From Photobacterium chitinilyticum (lineage in GTDB: Bacteria > Pseudomonadota > Gammaproteobacteria > Enterobacterales > Vibrionaceae): a stretch of 64,000 nt of DNA. Below are positions 14,968 through 23,380 of this stretch, in pieces. The notes under the pieces are model-generated. The model ran no database searches. It was not told the origin of the DNA and saw nothing but the letters and a program-made list of their open reading frames with translations. Numbering within the stretch: position 1 is the stretch's first letter; every line of letters begins with the position of its first letter. Both the position numbers and the translations under genes were made by a program. The stretch spans positions 62,001-126,000 of the forward strand of contig NZ_RJLM01000005.1 in NCBI RefSeq assembly GCF_004104355.1. Direction: 5' to 3'.

Positions 14968-15459
14968 ATTGAAACGATAGATTATCTAAAAGACAGGTAT
15001 ACAGAAGAGCTGGCTCGTTTTAAGTATCTGGAGAGTCAGTGTTCTATGTTACTGGCATTCTTAACAACGATTATCGCTGCGCTTGGCACTGTGACCGTTA
15101 TTAAGAGTGATAGCTTTTTTCAGCCATCATTACCTATCGAATGGATAAAGCTGGTGGCGCTACTGCTTGCACTGTTCTCCGTTGTCTGCTCGTGGGGACA
15201 CTCACTATTGGCTCTGAAAATCGAGGGGAGCCCTGAGCTTCCCAAGGGGAGCGAAATAACAGCTTATTTAGAGGAGCTTGACATTCAAAGCCGAGAACAA
15301 TTCATTGTTGCTTCCTACCATGAAGCGATAGAAAACCTATCTGAAGTAATTGGTGAGAAAAAGAAGTATATTGCGATTGCCTATGAAGAGCTGACGATGA
15401 GTGCGTGGTTTTTTGGTATTGTTTCAGCTATCGCCATAGGAATAGAAATCTTAAGCTGA
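14968..15459 (+). CDS. Small membrane protein with an apparent ATT start
   Basis: From ATG 15046 the protein has 137 residues, but the same frame is open upstream to a TAA at 14950. The added residues (ETIDYLKDRYTEELARFKYL, then ESQCS) form an amphipathic helix that belongs naturally before the first membrane segment. The only plausible upstream initiation codon is ATT 14968, with GGAGGG 6 bases before it. With that start the protein has 163 residues. It has membrane segments at about 27-45 and 60-80, a cytosolic helical stretch (EITAYLEELDIQSREQFIVA), and a C-terminal membrane segment (SAWFFGIVSAIAIGIEIL). No family is recognised. A frameshift from the ATG at 14963 is the alternative explanation. 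Confidence 0.6.
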   Translation: METIDYLKDRYTEELARFKYLESQCSMLLAFLTTIIAALGTVTVIKSDSFFQPSLPIEWIKLVALLLALFSVVCSWGHSLLALKIEGSPELPKGSEITAYLEELDIQSREQFIVASYHEAIENLSEVIGEKKKYIAIAYEELTMSAWFFGIVSAIAIGIEILS

Positions 15460-15501
15460 GAATATACCCAGCTACATTATGCATCATCATGGAAAGCAAA
15501 T

Positions 15502-15963
15502 ATGACTAGCCTAGAACTAAAAGTACCCCCGATCGCCTTAGTCTTTATTTTTATGTTCAGTATGTGGCTAGTATCTGCGCAATTACCAAAGCCGGATATA
15601 TTGGGATCTGGAAGCACAATTGCAGCTGCTTTTATTGTTATCTTCGGTGCTGCGGTTTCTATTTCTGGTGTATTGGCTTTTCGTCAGGCCCAGACAACGG
15701 TTAACCCGCTAGCACCACAAGAAGCATCGACGCTGGTAAAGTCTGGTGTATATCGTATTACTCGTAATCCGATGTATGTGGGCTTTTTGTTATTTCTTCT
15801 TGGTTTTGGTATCTACTTACAAAGTGTCTATTCCTTAGTTCTATGTCTTGGATTTGTTGTATATATGAATCGGTTTCAAATTGAGCCAGAAGAACGTTTT
15901 TTAGAAGCTCACTTTAGGAGCGAATTTGTGTTGTACAAAGATAAAGTTCGTCGTTGGATTTAG
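15502..15963 (+). CDS. Isoprenylcysteine carboxyl methyltransferase-like membrane protein
   Basis: A 153-residue integral membrane protein with four predicted membrane segments. Its C-terminal half carries the ICMT/PEMT signature: GVYRITRNPMYVGFLLFLLG, then NRFQIEPEERFLEAHF with the conserved E-E-x-x-L, and YKDKVRRWI at the end. Bacterial members bind S-adenosylmethionine and are annotated as phospholipid or isoprenylcysteine-type methyltransferases; the substrate is unknown. The start follows GGAAAG. It lies 42 bases after the previous membrane-protein gene on the same strand and may be co-transcribed. Confidence 0.82.
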   Translation: MTSLELKVPPIALVFIFMFSMWLVSAQLPKPDILGSGSTIAAAFIVIFGAAVSISGVLAFRQAQTTVNPLAPQEASTLVKSGVYRITRNPMYVGFLLFLLGFGIYLQSVYSLVLCLGFVVYMNRFQIEPEERFLEAHFRSEFVLYKDKVRRWI

Positions 15964-16161
15964 GCGGAAGTTAGCACAGTGTCAATTGCGCTTAAAAAAA
16001 CATCAGTTAGTCATGCAAATGTTTGAAGTTTCTGATTTTCATTGATGTCACAAAGAATTAATACATAATACTGGTTATTTATCCAGTTAAAGAGGCAATG
16101 GTTGTTGGAACACAGTATTAGACTGATAATGATTCAACGACCTTGTTCAGTGTGAATAATT

Positions 16162-16914
16162 GTGGCTAATTTCAATATGCATCTTGGATCAGCCGCGCTA
16201 ACCAGTAGTTTGGCGGCTACCGCATTATTATCAGCAGGGCATGTAGTCCCGATTACTGCTTTGTGGCTGATGTTCCTTGGCACTATGGGTGGTTTGTTGC
16301 CAGATATTGATTCAGATAACTCCACCTCGATGAGCACCCTGTTTAGGTTTTTTGGCGGCTTGATCACCTTTAGTTTTGTCGGTCATATCTACCGTATGGT
16401 CTCTATGCTAGAGCTGATTGTATACGCTTTGTTCTGCTATTTAACTATCCGCCATAACCTGAAAGCATTGTTAGAAAAAGTGACGGTCCATAGAGGCAGT
16501 TGTCATTCTCTGGCGTTTATCTGTGTGTCTGGACTTGGCTGCGTATCGCTTATTTATATGCTTGGATATCGCGAGACAACAAGCTGGCTATCAGGACTCT
16601 TCTTGATGGGAGGTGGACTTGTACACTTGCTTCTGGATGAGGCTTATAGTGTTGATTTGGCAAATCGAAAAATAAAGATGTCATTTGGCTCTGCTTTCAA
16701 ATTATGTTCAAACCGCAATCCAGTAATAAGTGCTATGCAGTTTTTGTTGATTGGAGCGCTTGTTCTTCATAGCCCGCCCTGGGATGACACCTGGCAGCAG
16801 CTTTCCAATTGGAGTGACTTTAGGCTTAAGCCGAGTTGGCTGAATAGAGACGATGTTACTGCATTTTTTGATGATGTTGTCGAATCAACGACCAATGCAA
16901 TAAAACCCCGCTAG
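16162..16914 (+). CDS. YdjM-like membrane-bound metal-dependent hydrolase (DUF457)
   Basis: A 250-residue membrane protein with the DUF457/YdjM pattern. HLGSAALTSSL at the N-terminus, GGLLPDIDSDNS, VTVHRGSCHSLAF and GGLVHLLLDEA supply His and Asp ligands between hydrophobic segments. The family is described as inner-membrane metal-dependent hydrolases; in E. coli ydjM belongs to the LexA regulon, but I see no LexA box here. The start is GTG 16162 with a weak ribosome binding site; Met at residue 6 is an alternative. It is separated from the downstream B12 riboswitch by about 85 bases and is not part of that operon. Confidence 0.8.
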   Translation: MANFNMHLGSAALTSSLAATALLSAGHVVPITALWLMFLGTMGGLLPDIDSDNSTSMSTLFRFFGGLITFSFVGHIYRMVSMLELIVYALFCYLTIRHNLKALLEKVTVHRGSCHSLAFICVSGLGCVSLIYMLGYRETTSWLSGLFLMGGGLVHLLLDEAYSVDLANRKIKMSFGSAFKLCSNRNPVISAMQFLLIGALVLHSPPWDDTWQQLSNWSDFRLKPSWLNRDDVTAFFDDVVESTTNAIKPR

Positions 16915-17000
16915 TTGTATTCGATAAATTTAACAATAGTCACTAGCTATGTTTTGCTACTTTGATTTGAATCATGTGTCTTTTCAACTGAAAGTGCTTA

Positions 17001-17175
17001 ACTATCACAGCTTTAATGATAGTGCCTTGAACGGCTAAGAGGGAATCAGGTTAAAGGCCTGAGCTGTACCCGCAACTGTAAGCGATGAGTGTTACCTTAA
17101 ACCACTGATTTTTCGGGAAGGAAGGTAATGCGTTGTTATTCGCAAGTCAGGAAACCTGCTATCAATACATGCTTC
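17001..17175 (+). promoter_or_regulatory. Cobalamin (B12) riboswitch
   Basis: The conserved elements of the adenosylcobalamin aptamer appear in order: a stem ACTATCA/TGATAGT (17001-17023) running into GTGCC, AGGGAATCAGG, the GCTGTACCCGCAACTGTAA core, an ACCACTG segment, and the B12 box AGTCAGGAAACCTGCT (17145-17160). It precedes cbiM and the whole cobalamin operon, so high B12 should switch the operon off. The outer limits are approximate. Confidence 0.92.
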
Positions 17176-17211
17176 TAGATACTGGGCGGGAATACTCAGT
17201 GATGAAGGGGT

Positions 17212-17243
17212 TGATCTCACACCTGTGTTATCAGCCGTTTTTT
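17212..17243 (+). terminator. Candidate riboswitch-controlled terminator
   Basis: Downstream of the aptamer, TGAT...ACAC pairs with GTGT...ATCA around a short loop with one bulge. After GCCG comes a run of six T (17238-17243). It lies about 185 bases before cbiM and may be the expression platform. The fold was done by eye. Confidence 0.45.
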
Positions 17244-17426
17244 CATACCTGTTATCTAGTGCAAAGTTTACTATAACGTATAGTGTGCATTTGATATGAA
17301 ACGGACCTTTTTTTTAGTTCTTTCTAGCTGCCCCTCCTTTTTCCGTGTGGCTTCCCATGCTCCGTGTTTAACGCTATTTCTTGAGCATCGTGCTTCATTC
17401 AATACTGCAAGTATTAGGAGTGAAGA

Positions 17427-18026
17427 ATGCATATTGTAGACGGCGTTCTTTCGACGCCAGTCCTTGCCGCTGGAATTATCACGACGGTATTGGGTACTAC
17501 GTTGGGTTTGCGCAGTATATCTGACGAAAAGTTGCCGCAGGCAGCCGTGCTTGCCGCATGTTTCTTCGTAGCCTCATTAATTCACATTCCACTAGGGCCA
17601 TCGAGTGTTCACCTGATTTTTAATGGTCTGCTTGGCTTGTTGCTAGGGTGGGCCGCATTTCCAGTCGTACTTATTGGGTTAATTTTGCAGGCCGTCTTTT
17701 TTGGATTTGGCGGCATTGTTGTGCTTGGCGTCAACTGCCTCAATATTGCGTTGCCGGCTATTATTACGGGTTTTGTTGCTAAGTCCTGGTTGCGCAGCAT
17801 GTCACCAATGGTAGTTGGGTTTGTCGCTGGTTTCACTGCTGTTCTCCTGACGGCTCTATTTGTTGCCTCATCGCTTGCCTTGTCTGGCGATGGCTTTATA
17901 GCCAGTGCCAAGCTGGTGGTGTTCGGGCACTTGCCAGTCGCTGTCATCGAAGGTGTGGTATCGGCGTTTGCTTTCAAGTTGCTATGTAAGGTTCGCCCTG
18001 CAGTTGCAATCTCTTCTTCTCTGTAA
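17427..18026 (+). CDS. cbiM: Cobalt ECF transporter substrate-binding permease CbiM
   Basis: A 199-residue membrane protein starting MHIVDGVLSTPVLAAG. The His at position 2 and the N-terminal MHI.DG motif are the metal-binding signature of CbiM/NikM S-components. About six membrane segments follow, with IHIPLGPSSVHLIFNGLLGL as the conserved family block. It captures Co2+ and works with the CbiQ/CbiO energy module encoded just downstream. Position behind a B12 riboswitch argues for cobalt rather than nickel. AGGAG precedes the ATG at good spacing. It is the first gene of the operon. Confidence 0.93.
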   Translation: MHIVDGVLSTPVLAAGIITTVLGTTLGLRSISDEKLPQAAVLAACFFVASLIHIPLGPSSVHLIFNGLLGLLLGWAAFPVVLIGLILQAVFFGFGGIVVLGVNCLNIALPAIITGFVAKSWLRSMSPMVVGFVAGFTAVLLTALFVASSLALSGDGFIASAKLVVFGHLPVAVIEGVVSAFAFKLLCKVRPAVAISSSL

Positions 18027-18042
18027 GGTAACAGAACCCATC

Positions 18043-18681
18043 ATGGTTAGTTTTTCTAAGATAATTCGCTCAGTAGTACATGCTGCTGGCTTGTCAGCTC
18101 TGAGTATTGGTTTGATTGCCGGTTTGATTGCTGTGTGCTCTGTCAATGCGTATGCCCACCGAATGAAAGCATTTTCTTGGGTGGAAGGGCAAGCTATTGA
18201 AGGTGAGGCTTATTTTTCTAACGGTAAAATGGCTGTGGGCTCAATTGTCGAGTTGCTGGTCGATCAGAATGTTGTTGCAACTACACAGTGTGATGACGAA
18301 GGCCAATTTCGTTTCGAGGCACTGGAAGTTGGGGATTACCAGATTCGGGCGGATGCCGGGCAAGGACATGTTGCGACCTACAGCATTTCCGCTGCGGAGT
18401 TCGCTACGGAATATAATGACACGGCTAGTGCGGCAACGTTGTCAGAGCCGGAACCAGCACTAATCCTGAAGCCTTCGGAGTCTGAACCACAGAAGCAATC
18501 TGCGGTGATTGCTATCACTCCGGCTCAAATGGAGCAGGCGGTGGCCAAAGCCATTCGTCCATTACGGGCGCAGCTTGACCAGTACGAAGCCAAAGTCAGA
18601 GTTCACGATATTCTTGGCGGAATAGGTTACATCTTTGGCCTGTTCGGGCTGTTTGTACTCTATCGGTCACGTCGCCAATGA
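18043..18681 (+). CDS. NikL/CbiL-like auxiliary subunit of the cobalt ECF transporter
   Basis: The product has an N-terminal signal/anchor (ending VNAYAHRMKAF) and a periplasmic beta-sandwich domain of the carboxypeptidase-regulatory kind (EGQAIEGEAYFSNGKMAVGS, GQFRFEALEVGDYQIRADA). A Pro/Glu-rich linker and a C-terminal membrane helix follow (VHDILGGIGYIFGLFGLFVL). This is the layout of NikL-type extra components that accompany CbiM/NikM-QO transporters and replace the small CbiN. I chose ATG 18043, 16 bases after cbiM, because it begins the signal sequence; the frame is open further upstream inside cbiM. It overlaps cbiQ by ATGA. It probably assists metal capture. Confidence 0.75.
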   Translation: MVSFSKIIRSVVHAAGLSALSIGLIAGLIAVCSVNAYAHRMKAFSWVEGQAIEGEAYFSNGKMAVGSIVELLVDQNVVATTQCDDEGQFRFEALEVGDYQIRADAGQGHVATYSISAAEFATEYNDTASAATLSEPEPALILKPSESEPQKQSAVIAITPAQMEQAVAKAIRPLRAQLDQYEAKVRVHDILGGIGYIFGLFGLFVLYRSRRQ

Positions 18682-19475
18682 TAGAAGCATTGCTTGCGGC
18701 TACATCAACACCGACTCAATCGGTAAATATTGCACCGAGGCTTCGTGTGCTGCTGGCATTGATTATGGCCTGTGCCGTGGTATTGAACGGGCAATGGATT
18801 CCGTTATTCGGTTACGGCCTGCTGGCCCTTCACTTATGGCAACGCAGTGCTGTTGGTTGTGTTGTCGGCTTAAAACGCCTAGCGGCCGTTGATGGCTTTA
18901 TTGTTCTTACCGTTATCTTGCTACCTTTTACCGAACCAGGCGAGGTCGCGTTTAGCTTTGGTGGTGTTGCCGTCACTCATGAAGGCATTGCTTTAGCCGC
19001 AATGATTCTAGTGAAGGCAAACATTATTGTCATTGCTTTAATGGCACAGTGTGCAGGACTGAATGCAGTGGCCTTGAGTCATGCGCTTGCTGAGCTGAAA
19101 ATGCCGCATAAATTGGTATTGATGATGCAAATGAGTATCCGCTATATCAGTGTCATGCAGCAGGAATTTACGCGTTTGCGTTGTGCAATGAAAGCACGCG
19201 GCTTCCGTCCAGACAATTCTTTGCATACATGGCGTAGTTACGGGTATCTGTTTGGCATGATGCTAGTACGAGCTATGGAGCGAGCGGATCGGATCTGGCT
19301 GGCGATGAAGTGCCGTGGTTTCAATGGTCGTTTCCCTATGACGCAAACTGTCCCGTTGTCTGCTCACGATAAGCGGTATATCGGGGGCTATTTCATTATT
19401 GTCGCATTAGTTTTTAACTTGAATGTTATTGCCAATTGGTTGGTAAGCACAGTAGCTGTGCAGGAGTGGCTATGA
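18678..19475 (+). CDS. cbiQ: Cobalt ECF transporter transmembrane component CbiQ
   Basis: A 265-residue T-component with about five membrane segments. It has the two Ala-Arg-Gly coupling motifs that contact the ATPases: AMKARGFRP and AMKCRGFNGRF, the second with Cys where Ala is usual. It links the CbiO ATPase to the CbiM S-component. The ATG overlaps the TGA of the preceding gene, and its own TGA overlaps the ATG of cbiO, so the transporter genes are translationally coupled. Confidence 0.9.
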   Translation: MIEALLAATSTPTQSVNIAPRLRVLLALIMACAVVLNGQWIPLFGYGLLALHLWQRSAVGCVVGLKRLAAVDGFIVLTVILLPFTEPGEVAFSFGGVAVTHEGIALAAMILVKANIIVIALMAQCAGLNAVALSHALAELKMPHKLVLMMQMSIRYISVMQQEFTRLRCAMKARGFRPDNSLHTWRSYGYLFGMMLVRAMERADRIWLAMKCRGFNGRFPMTQTVPLSAHDKRYIGGYFIIVALVFNLNVIANWLVSTVAVQEWL

Positions 19476-20203
19476 CTGAATTAATCGCTTTTGACCAGCT
19501 GAACTATTCACGCCCCAATGGAAAAAGCTGTGCCGAACAGCTTGATTTCACGCTCTCTGCTGGTGAACGTATTGCTATAACCGGGAGTAACGGTTGCGGG
19601 AAGAGCACGCTGTTGCAACTTATTATGGGGCTGTTGCCCGCAGATGGCGGTGATGTTCGTCTGTTTGGTGAGAGCTGTTATAAAGCTAATTGTCTAAACG
19701 AGAAGATGTTTAGACGACATCGAACCCGCATTGGCTTGGTTTTTCAGGACCCTGATGATCAGCTATTTTGCCCGACAGTGATTGACGACGTAAGTTTTGG
19801 TCCGTTGAACCAAGGCTTTAGTGCCTGTAAAGCGCACCAGAAAGCGATGGCAACATTGAACCTGCTCGGTATAAGTGAATTGGCTGAATGTGTTAGCTAT
19901 CAGTTATCTGGCGGTCAGAAGCGTCTGGTGGCACTGGCGACTGTTTTGGCGATGGACCCTGAGGTGTTGATTCTTGATGAACCCTCCAATGATTTGGATC
20001 TAGAGAATCAACATCGTCTGGTAGAGATCCTCCAGCAGTGCCAGTTGCCGTTGATCTTAGTTAGCCATGACCCACAGCTACGTTCGAAACTTGTACAGCA
20101 AGAATATTGTCTGAAAAACGGCAAGTTGGTACAGCTTACTCCCCAGAAAATGAAATTGCCTGACGTTGATAAGTCGATGATTCGAGGTGGGGAATATACG
20201 TGA
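19472..20203 (+). CDS. cbiO: Cobalt ECF transporter ATPase CbiO
   Basis: A 243-residue ABC ATPase with Walker A GSNGCGKST, Q-loop VFQDPDDQLFCPTV (typical of CbiO/EcfA), signature LSGGQKR, Walker B VLILDEPSNDLD and switch His in LVSHD. It hydrolyses ATP to drive cobalt import with CbiQ and CbiM. Only one ATPase is encoded, so a homodimer is expected. The chosen ATG 19472 has CAGGAG 5 bases upstream and overlaps the cbiQ stop; an in-frame start at 19436 lies inside cbiQ and is less likely. It overlaps cbiD by GTGA. Confidence 0.93.
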   Translation: MTELIAFDQLNYSRPNGKSCAEQLDFTLSAGERIAITGSNGCGKSTLLQLIMGLLPADGGDVRLFGESCYKANCLNEKMFRRHRTRIGLVFQDPDDQLFCPTVIDDVSFGPLNQGFSACKAHQKAMATLNLLGISELAECVSYQLSGGQKRLVALATVLAMDPEVLILDEPSNDLDLENQHRLVEILQQCQLPLILVSHDPQLRSKLVQQEYCLKNGKLVQLTPQKMKLPDVDKSMIRGGEYT

Positions 20204-21366
20204 TTACCCAAGTTAAGCGCTCTCAACACCGTAATGAATTACGGTCTGGCTATACAACTGGTGCATGTGCAGCAGCAGCAGCTCGTGCGGCGGTGCACTG
20301 TCTGCTAAATGAAGATCTTATCAGTCAGGTGACCATTACATTGCCTAACAAAGAGAAAGTCAGTTTTGAGCTATGCCGCCTTGAGCGAACGCCCCTAGGT
20401 GTATTGGCGAGTGTGCTGAAAGACGGAGGGGACGATCCCGATTGTACCCATGGCATTGAAATTCAATGCATGGCGTCGTGGCATTCCAAGCCGGGTATTC
20501 ATCTCGATGGCGGAGTGGGTGTCGCTAAAGTGACCTTGCCGGGGTTAGAACTCCCGGTCGGGATGGCGGCAATCAATCCCGTCCCGCGTCAAAATATACA
20601 CGACATGGCCATGGCAGAATGGTTGGCATCTCAGCCTGAACAATACCTTCAGCCAGGGTTAGCGCTGGAAATTCGTGTACCGGAAGGCGAGGAGTGTGCC
20701 AAACAAACAATAAGCGAACGCTTAGGGCTGATTGGTGGTATTTCGATACTCGGAACTCGGGGGACAGTAAAGCCCTATTCAACCTCTGCTTTTTCGTCTT
20801 CGGTTCGTCAGTCTGTAAAGGTTGCTAGTGCTAACCATCTTAATCATGTCGTATTGACTACTGGCAGCCGCTCAGAACGTTCGGCAATGGAAATGCTACC
20901 CCATATGAATTCTATGGCGTTTATACAGGCGGGCGATTTCGTCGGAGTCGGATTGCGCGCAGCCAAACGTTATAAGGTGGATAAAGTGACAGTCGTCGCG
21001 ATGATCGGCAAGCTGGGGAAAATGGTGTCGGGGCATATGATGACACATGTATCAGGCCATGCTATTAATTTTGCCCAATTGGCAGATATCGCTGCGCAGA
21101 ATCGTTTCGATGAGGCATTGTGTGAGCAGATAGCGAATGCTAATACCGGTCGCCATGTGCTCAATCTTGTTCGTTCCTCTGAGCTCGACTCTAGTTATTC
21201 CCCTCAACCTGTTAACTCATATTTGCAGGATCTGTGTTGTCATGCCGCTAGGCATGCGACTGATTATGTGGCAGATAAAGTCATGATTGAGTTTCGTTTA
21301 ATCGACTTTGACGGCAGCCTGCTTGCTCGGTATCCAATTACAGATCCCACGGTGTGTGAAAGCTAA
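20200..21366 (+). CDS. cbiD: Cobalt-precorrin-5B C1-methyltransferase
   Basis: A 388-residue CbiD. The N-terminal signature LRSGYTTGACAAAAARAA, followed by VLKDGGDDPDCTHG and TGSRSERSA, is diagnostic. CbiD methylates C-1 of cobalt-precorrin-5B in the anaerobic (early cobalt) pathway, using S-adenosylmethionine. Its presence with CbiG and CbiK marks this as the oxygen-independent route. It starts with GTG overlapping the cbiO TGA. A 104-base gap follows before cbiC, the largest gap in this stretch of the operon. Confidence 0.95.
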   Translation: MITQVKRSQHRNELRSGYTTGACAAAAARAAVHCLLNEDLISQVTITLPNKEKVSFELCRLERTPLGVLASVLKDGGDDPDCTHGIEIQCMASWHSKPGIHLDGGVGVAKVTLPGLELPVGMAAINPVPRQNIHDMAMAEWLASQPEQYLQPGLALEIRVPEGEECAKQTISERLGLIGGISILGTRGTVKPYSTSAFSSSVRQSVKVASANHLNHVVLTTGSRSERSAMEMLPHMNSMAFIQAGDFVGVGLRAAKRYKVDKVTVVAMIGKLGKMVSGHMMTHVSGHAINFAQLADIAAQNRFDEALCEQIANANTGRHVLNLVRSSELDSSYSPQPVNSYLQDLCCHAARHATDYVADKVMIEFRLIDFDGSLLARYPITDPTVCES

Positions 21367-21470
21367 CATATTTGTAAATAACAGCATGGCGATACAACGC
21401 AGCATAGATAAAAAACAATAAATAGACATTTTGCTCAACTAACAGAATACAAATAACAAGGACTGCCGCA

Positions 21471-22124
21471 ATGACAGATATGCAGCAAATGACCCAGCAA
21501 GGCCGCCAGATAGAAGAAGGTTCCTTTGACATTATCGACCGTGAAATCGAGCAGATTCATGGTGGGCATGATTTTAGCCCCGCTCAGTGGACGGTAGTAC
21601 GCCGAGCGATACATACCACGGGCGATTTCGAGTTTGCTGACTTATTTCGATTTAGTGACGGAGCGACAACTGCGGGGATTGAGGCGCTAAAAGCCGGTGC
21701 CCCGATTATTACAGATGTCACCATGATCAAAAGCGGTCTGAGCCAGCAGCGACTATCCGTTTATGGTAACCAGCCTCACTGCTTTATTAGCTATAGCAAA
21801 GTTATTGAGGTTGCTAAAAAAGTAGGCGAAACACGAGCAATTTGGGCCATGCGCCATGCCAGAGATCTTGGGCTGTTAGACGGTGCGATAGTGGGTGTAG
21901 GCAATGCGCCGACAGCACTATTCGAAGTGTTGAGAATGGTTGCTGCCAATGAAGCCAAGCCAGCGCTGATTGTAGGTATTCCGGTGGGGTTTGTTAAGGC
22001 AGAGGAGTCCAAGCAGGCATTGACTGAACAAAGTGCAGTGCCTTATATCGCCAGTCTTGGGCGAAAGGGAGGCAGTCCTCTGGTGGTCTCTACGATTCAT
22101 GCCTTGCTGACGGAGTCTGTATGA
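21471..22124 (+). CDS. cbiC: Cobalt-precorrin-8 methylmutase
   Basis: A 217-residue CbiC/CobH. The family blocks VVRRAIHTTGDFEFADLFRF (His-Thr-Thr-Gly catalytic region), ITDVTMIKSGL and VGNAPTALFEVLRM are all present. It moves the methyl group from C-11 to C-12, giving cobyrinic acid. AAGGACT lies 8 bases before the ATG. Its stop overlaps the ATG of cbiET (ATGA). Confidence 0.95.
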   Translation: MTDMQQMTQQGRQIEEGSFDIIDREIEQIHGGHDFSPAQWTVVRRAIHTTGDFEFADLFRFSDGATTAGIEALKAGAPIITDVTMIKSGLSQQRLSVYGNQPHCFISYSKVIEVAKKVGETRAIWAMRHARDLGLLDGAIVGVGNAPTALFEVLRMVAANEAKPALIVGIPVGFVKAEESKQALTEQSAVPYIASLGRKGGSPLVVSTIHALLTESV

Positions 22125-23380
22125 AAGCAGCCATAACGATTGTTGGCGTACCGGAAGATGGCTGCACGAGTCTAACCAGCCGAGCGGTGAATGCCGTAGC
22201 TCAGGCTCGGGTACTTGCCGGACATCCCCGTTTACTACGTTGGTTTCCTCAGTTTAAGGGGACATTGCTGTCGATGAGTGAAGGGTTTAGACCTTGGTTA
22301 AACCAGCTTATTGATGAGAGCGAAGAAGGGGACGTTGTGGTACTGGCCTCCGGTGATCCGCTGTTTTATGGCATCGGCAGTACTTTGATTAAATATCTTG
22401 ATCAGCGTGAGTTGTGTTTCATTCCATCGCCTTCTTCTATGCAATTGGCGTTTTCACGTTTGGCATTGCCTTGGCAGGACGCACGCTGTCTGTCATTGCA
22501 TGGACGGGGAATGTCCGGGTTGGTTTGTCAGCTACAGCATGGTGACCTTTTCGCGTTACTGACAGACAGCACCAATACGCCACCGGCGATTGCACAGCAT
22601 TTATTACATTATGGCGAAACATCTTGGCAGTTAAGTGTCTGCGAGCAACTTGGGGCACCAACGGAGCGCATTACTCACTATCGTATAAATGAGTTGGCCG
22701 AATTGACCTGCGAAGACTTTGATCCATTGAATGTGGTGATTGCCAAACGAACTACGCCTAATTTCTGGGGCGAGCATGGGCAGTTTGCCGATGACGATGC
22801 GTTTGAGAAGCGAATGCCGCAGCGGGGGTTAATTACCAAGCAACCGATCCGTCATCTAGCCCTGGCTGAAATGAAGCTTCGTCCTGCTGCAACAGTGTGG
22901 GATATCGGTACAGGATCCGGATCTATTGCAATCGAAGCTGCCAAGCAGAGTTGGCAGGGAAAAGTGTTCACGACGGAATGCAATGACGCTTGTTATCCCG
23001 CCATCGAGGCCAATATAGCCGCTCATGGTACTGACAACGTCACTCTTGTCAAAGGCAGAGCCCCCGAGGCATTGGCCGAATTGCCTGCACCTGATGCCGT
23101 ATTTGTCGGTGGAACCCGGGGCTCAATGGCCGATATTCTGTCGTATTGCTGGCAGCAGCTGGTAGGTCAAGGTGTGCTTGTTGTTACAGCTGTCACTATT
23201 GATTCGGTTGTCGAAATCCATCAATGGAGCAAGCAAAATCTGCTCAACCCAAAGGTACAGCTTGCAGCCGTTTCACAAGGCGTGCCATTAGCACACTACA
23301 CCCGATATCAAGCTGAAAATCCGATCCATCTTTTTATTTTTGACAAGTCAGCGACTCAACAAGGTAATAACAATGAATAA
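22121..23380 (+). CDS. cbiET: Cobalt-precorrin-7 C5/C15-methyltransferase, CbiE-CbiT fusion
   Basis: A 419-residue fusion. Residues 1-205 are CbiE, a tetrapyrrole methylase with VLASGDPLFYGIGSTL and the early VVGV/GCTSL region. Residues 215-415 are CbiT, a class I methyltransferase with the SAM loop VWDIGTGSGSIAIEAAKQ and the substrate-side GRAPEAL and VFVGGTRG. Together they methylate C-5 and C-15 and decarboxylate the C-12 acetate. The fused form equals CobL of the aerobic pathway and also occurs in several anaerobic clusters. It overlaps cbiC by four bases and cbiL by eight. Confidence 0.93.
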   Translation: MKAAITIVGVPEDGCTSLTSRAVNAVAQARVLAGHPRLLRWFPQFKGTLLSMSEGFRPWLNQLIDESEEGDVVVLASGDPLFYGIGSTLIKYLDQRELCFIPSPSSMQLAFSRLALPWQDARCLSLHGRGMSGLVCQLQHGDLFALLTDSTNTPPAIAQHLLHYGETSWQLSVCEQLGAPTERITHYRINELAELTCEDFDPLNVVIAKRTTPNFWGEHGQFADDDAFEKRMPQRGLITKQPIRHLALAEMKLRPAATVWDIGTGSGSIAIEAAKQSWQGKVFTTECNDACYPAIEANIAAHGTDNVTLVKGRAPEALAELPAPDAVFVGGTRGSMADILSYCWQQLVGQGVLVVTAVTIDSVVEIHQWSKQNLLNPKVQLAAVSQGVPLAHYTRYQAENPIHLFIFDKSATQQGNNNE

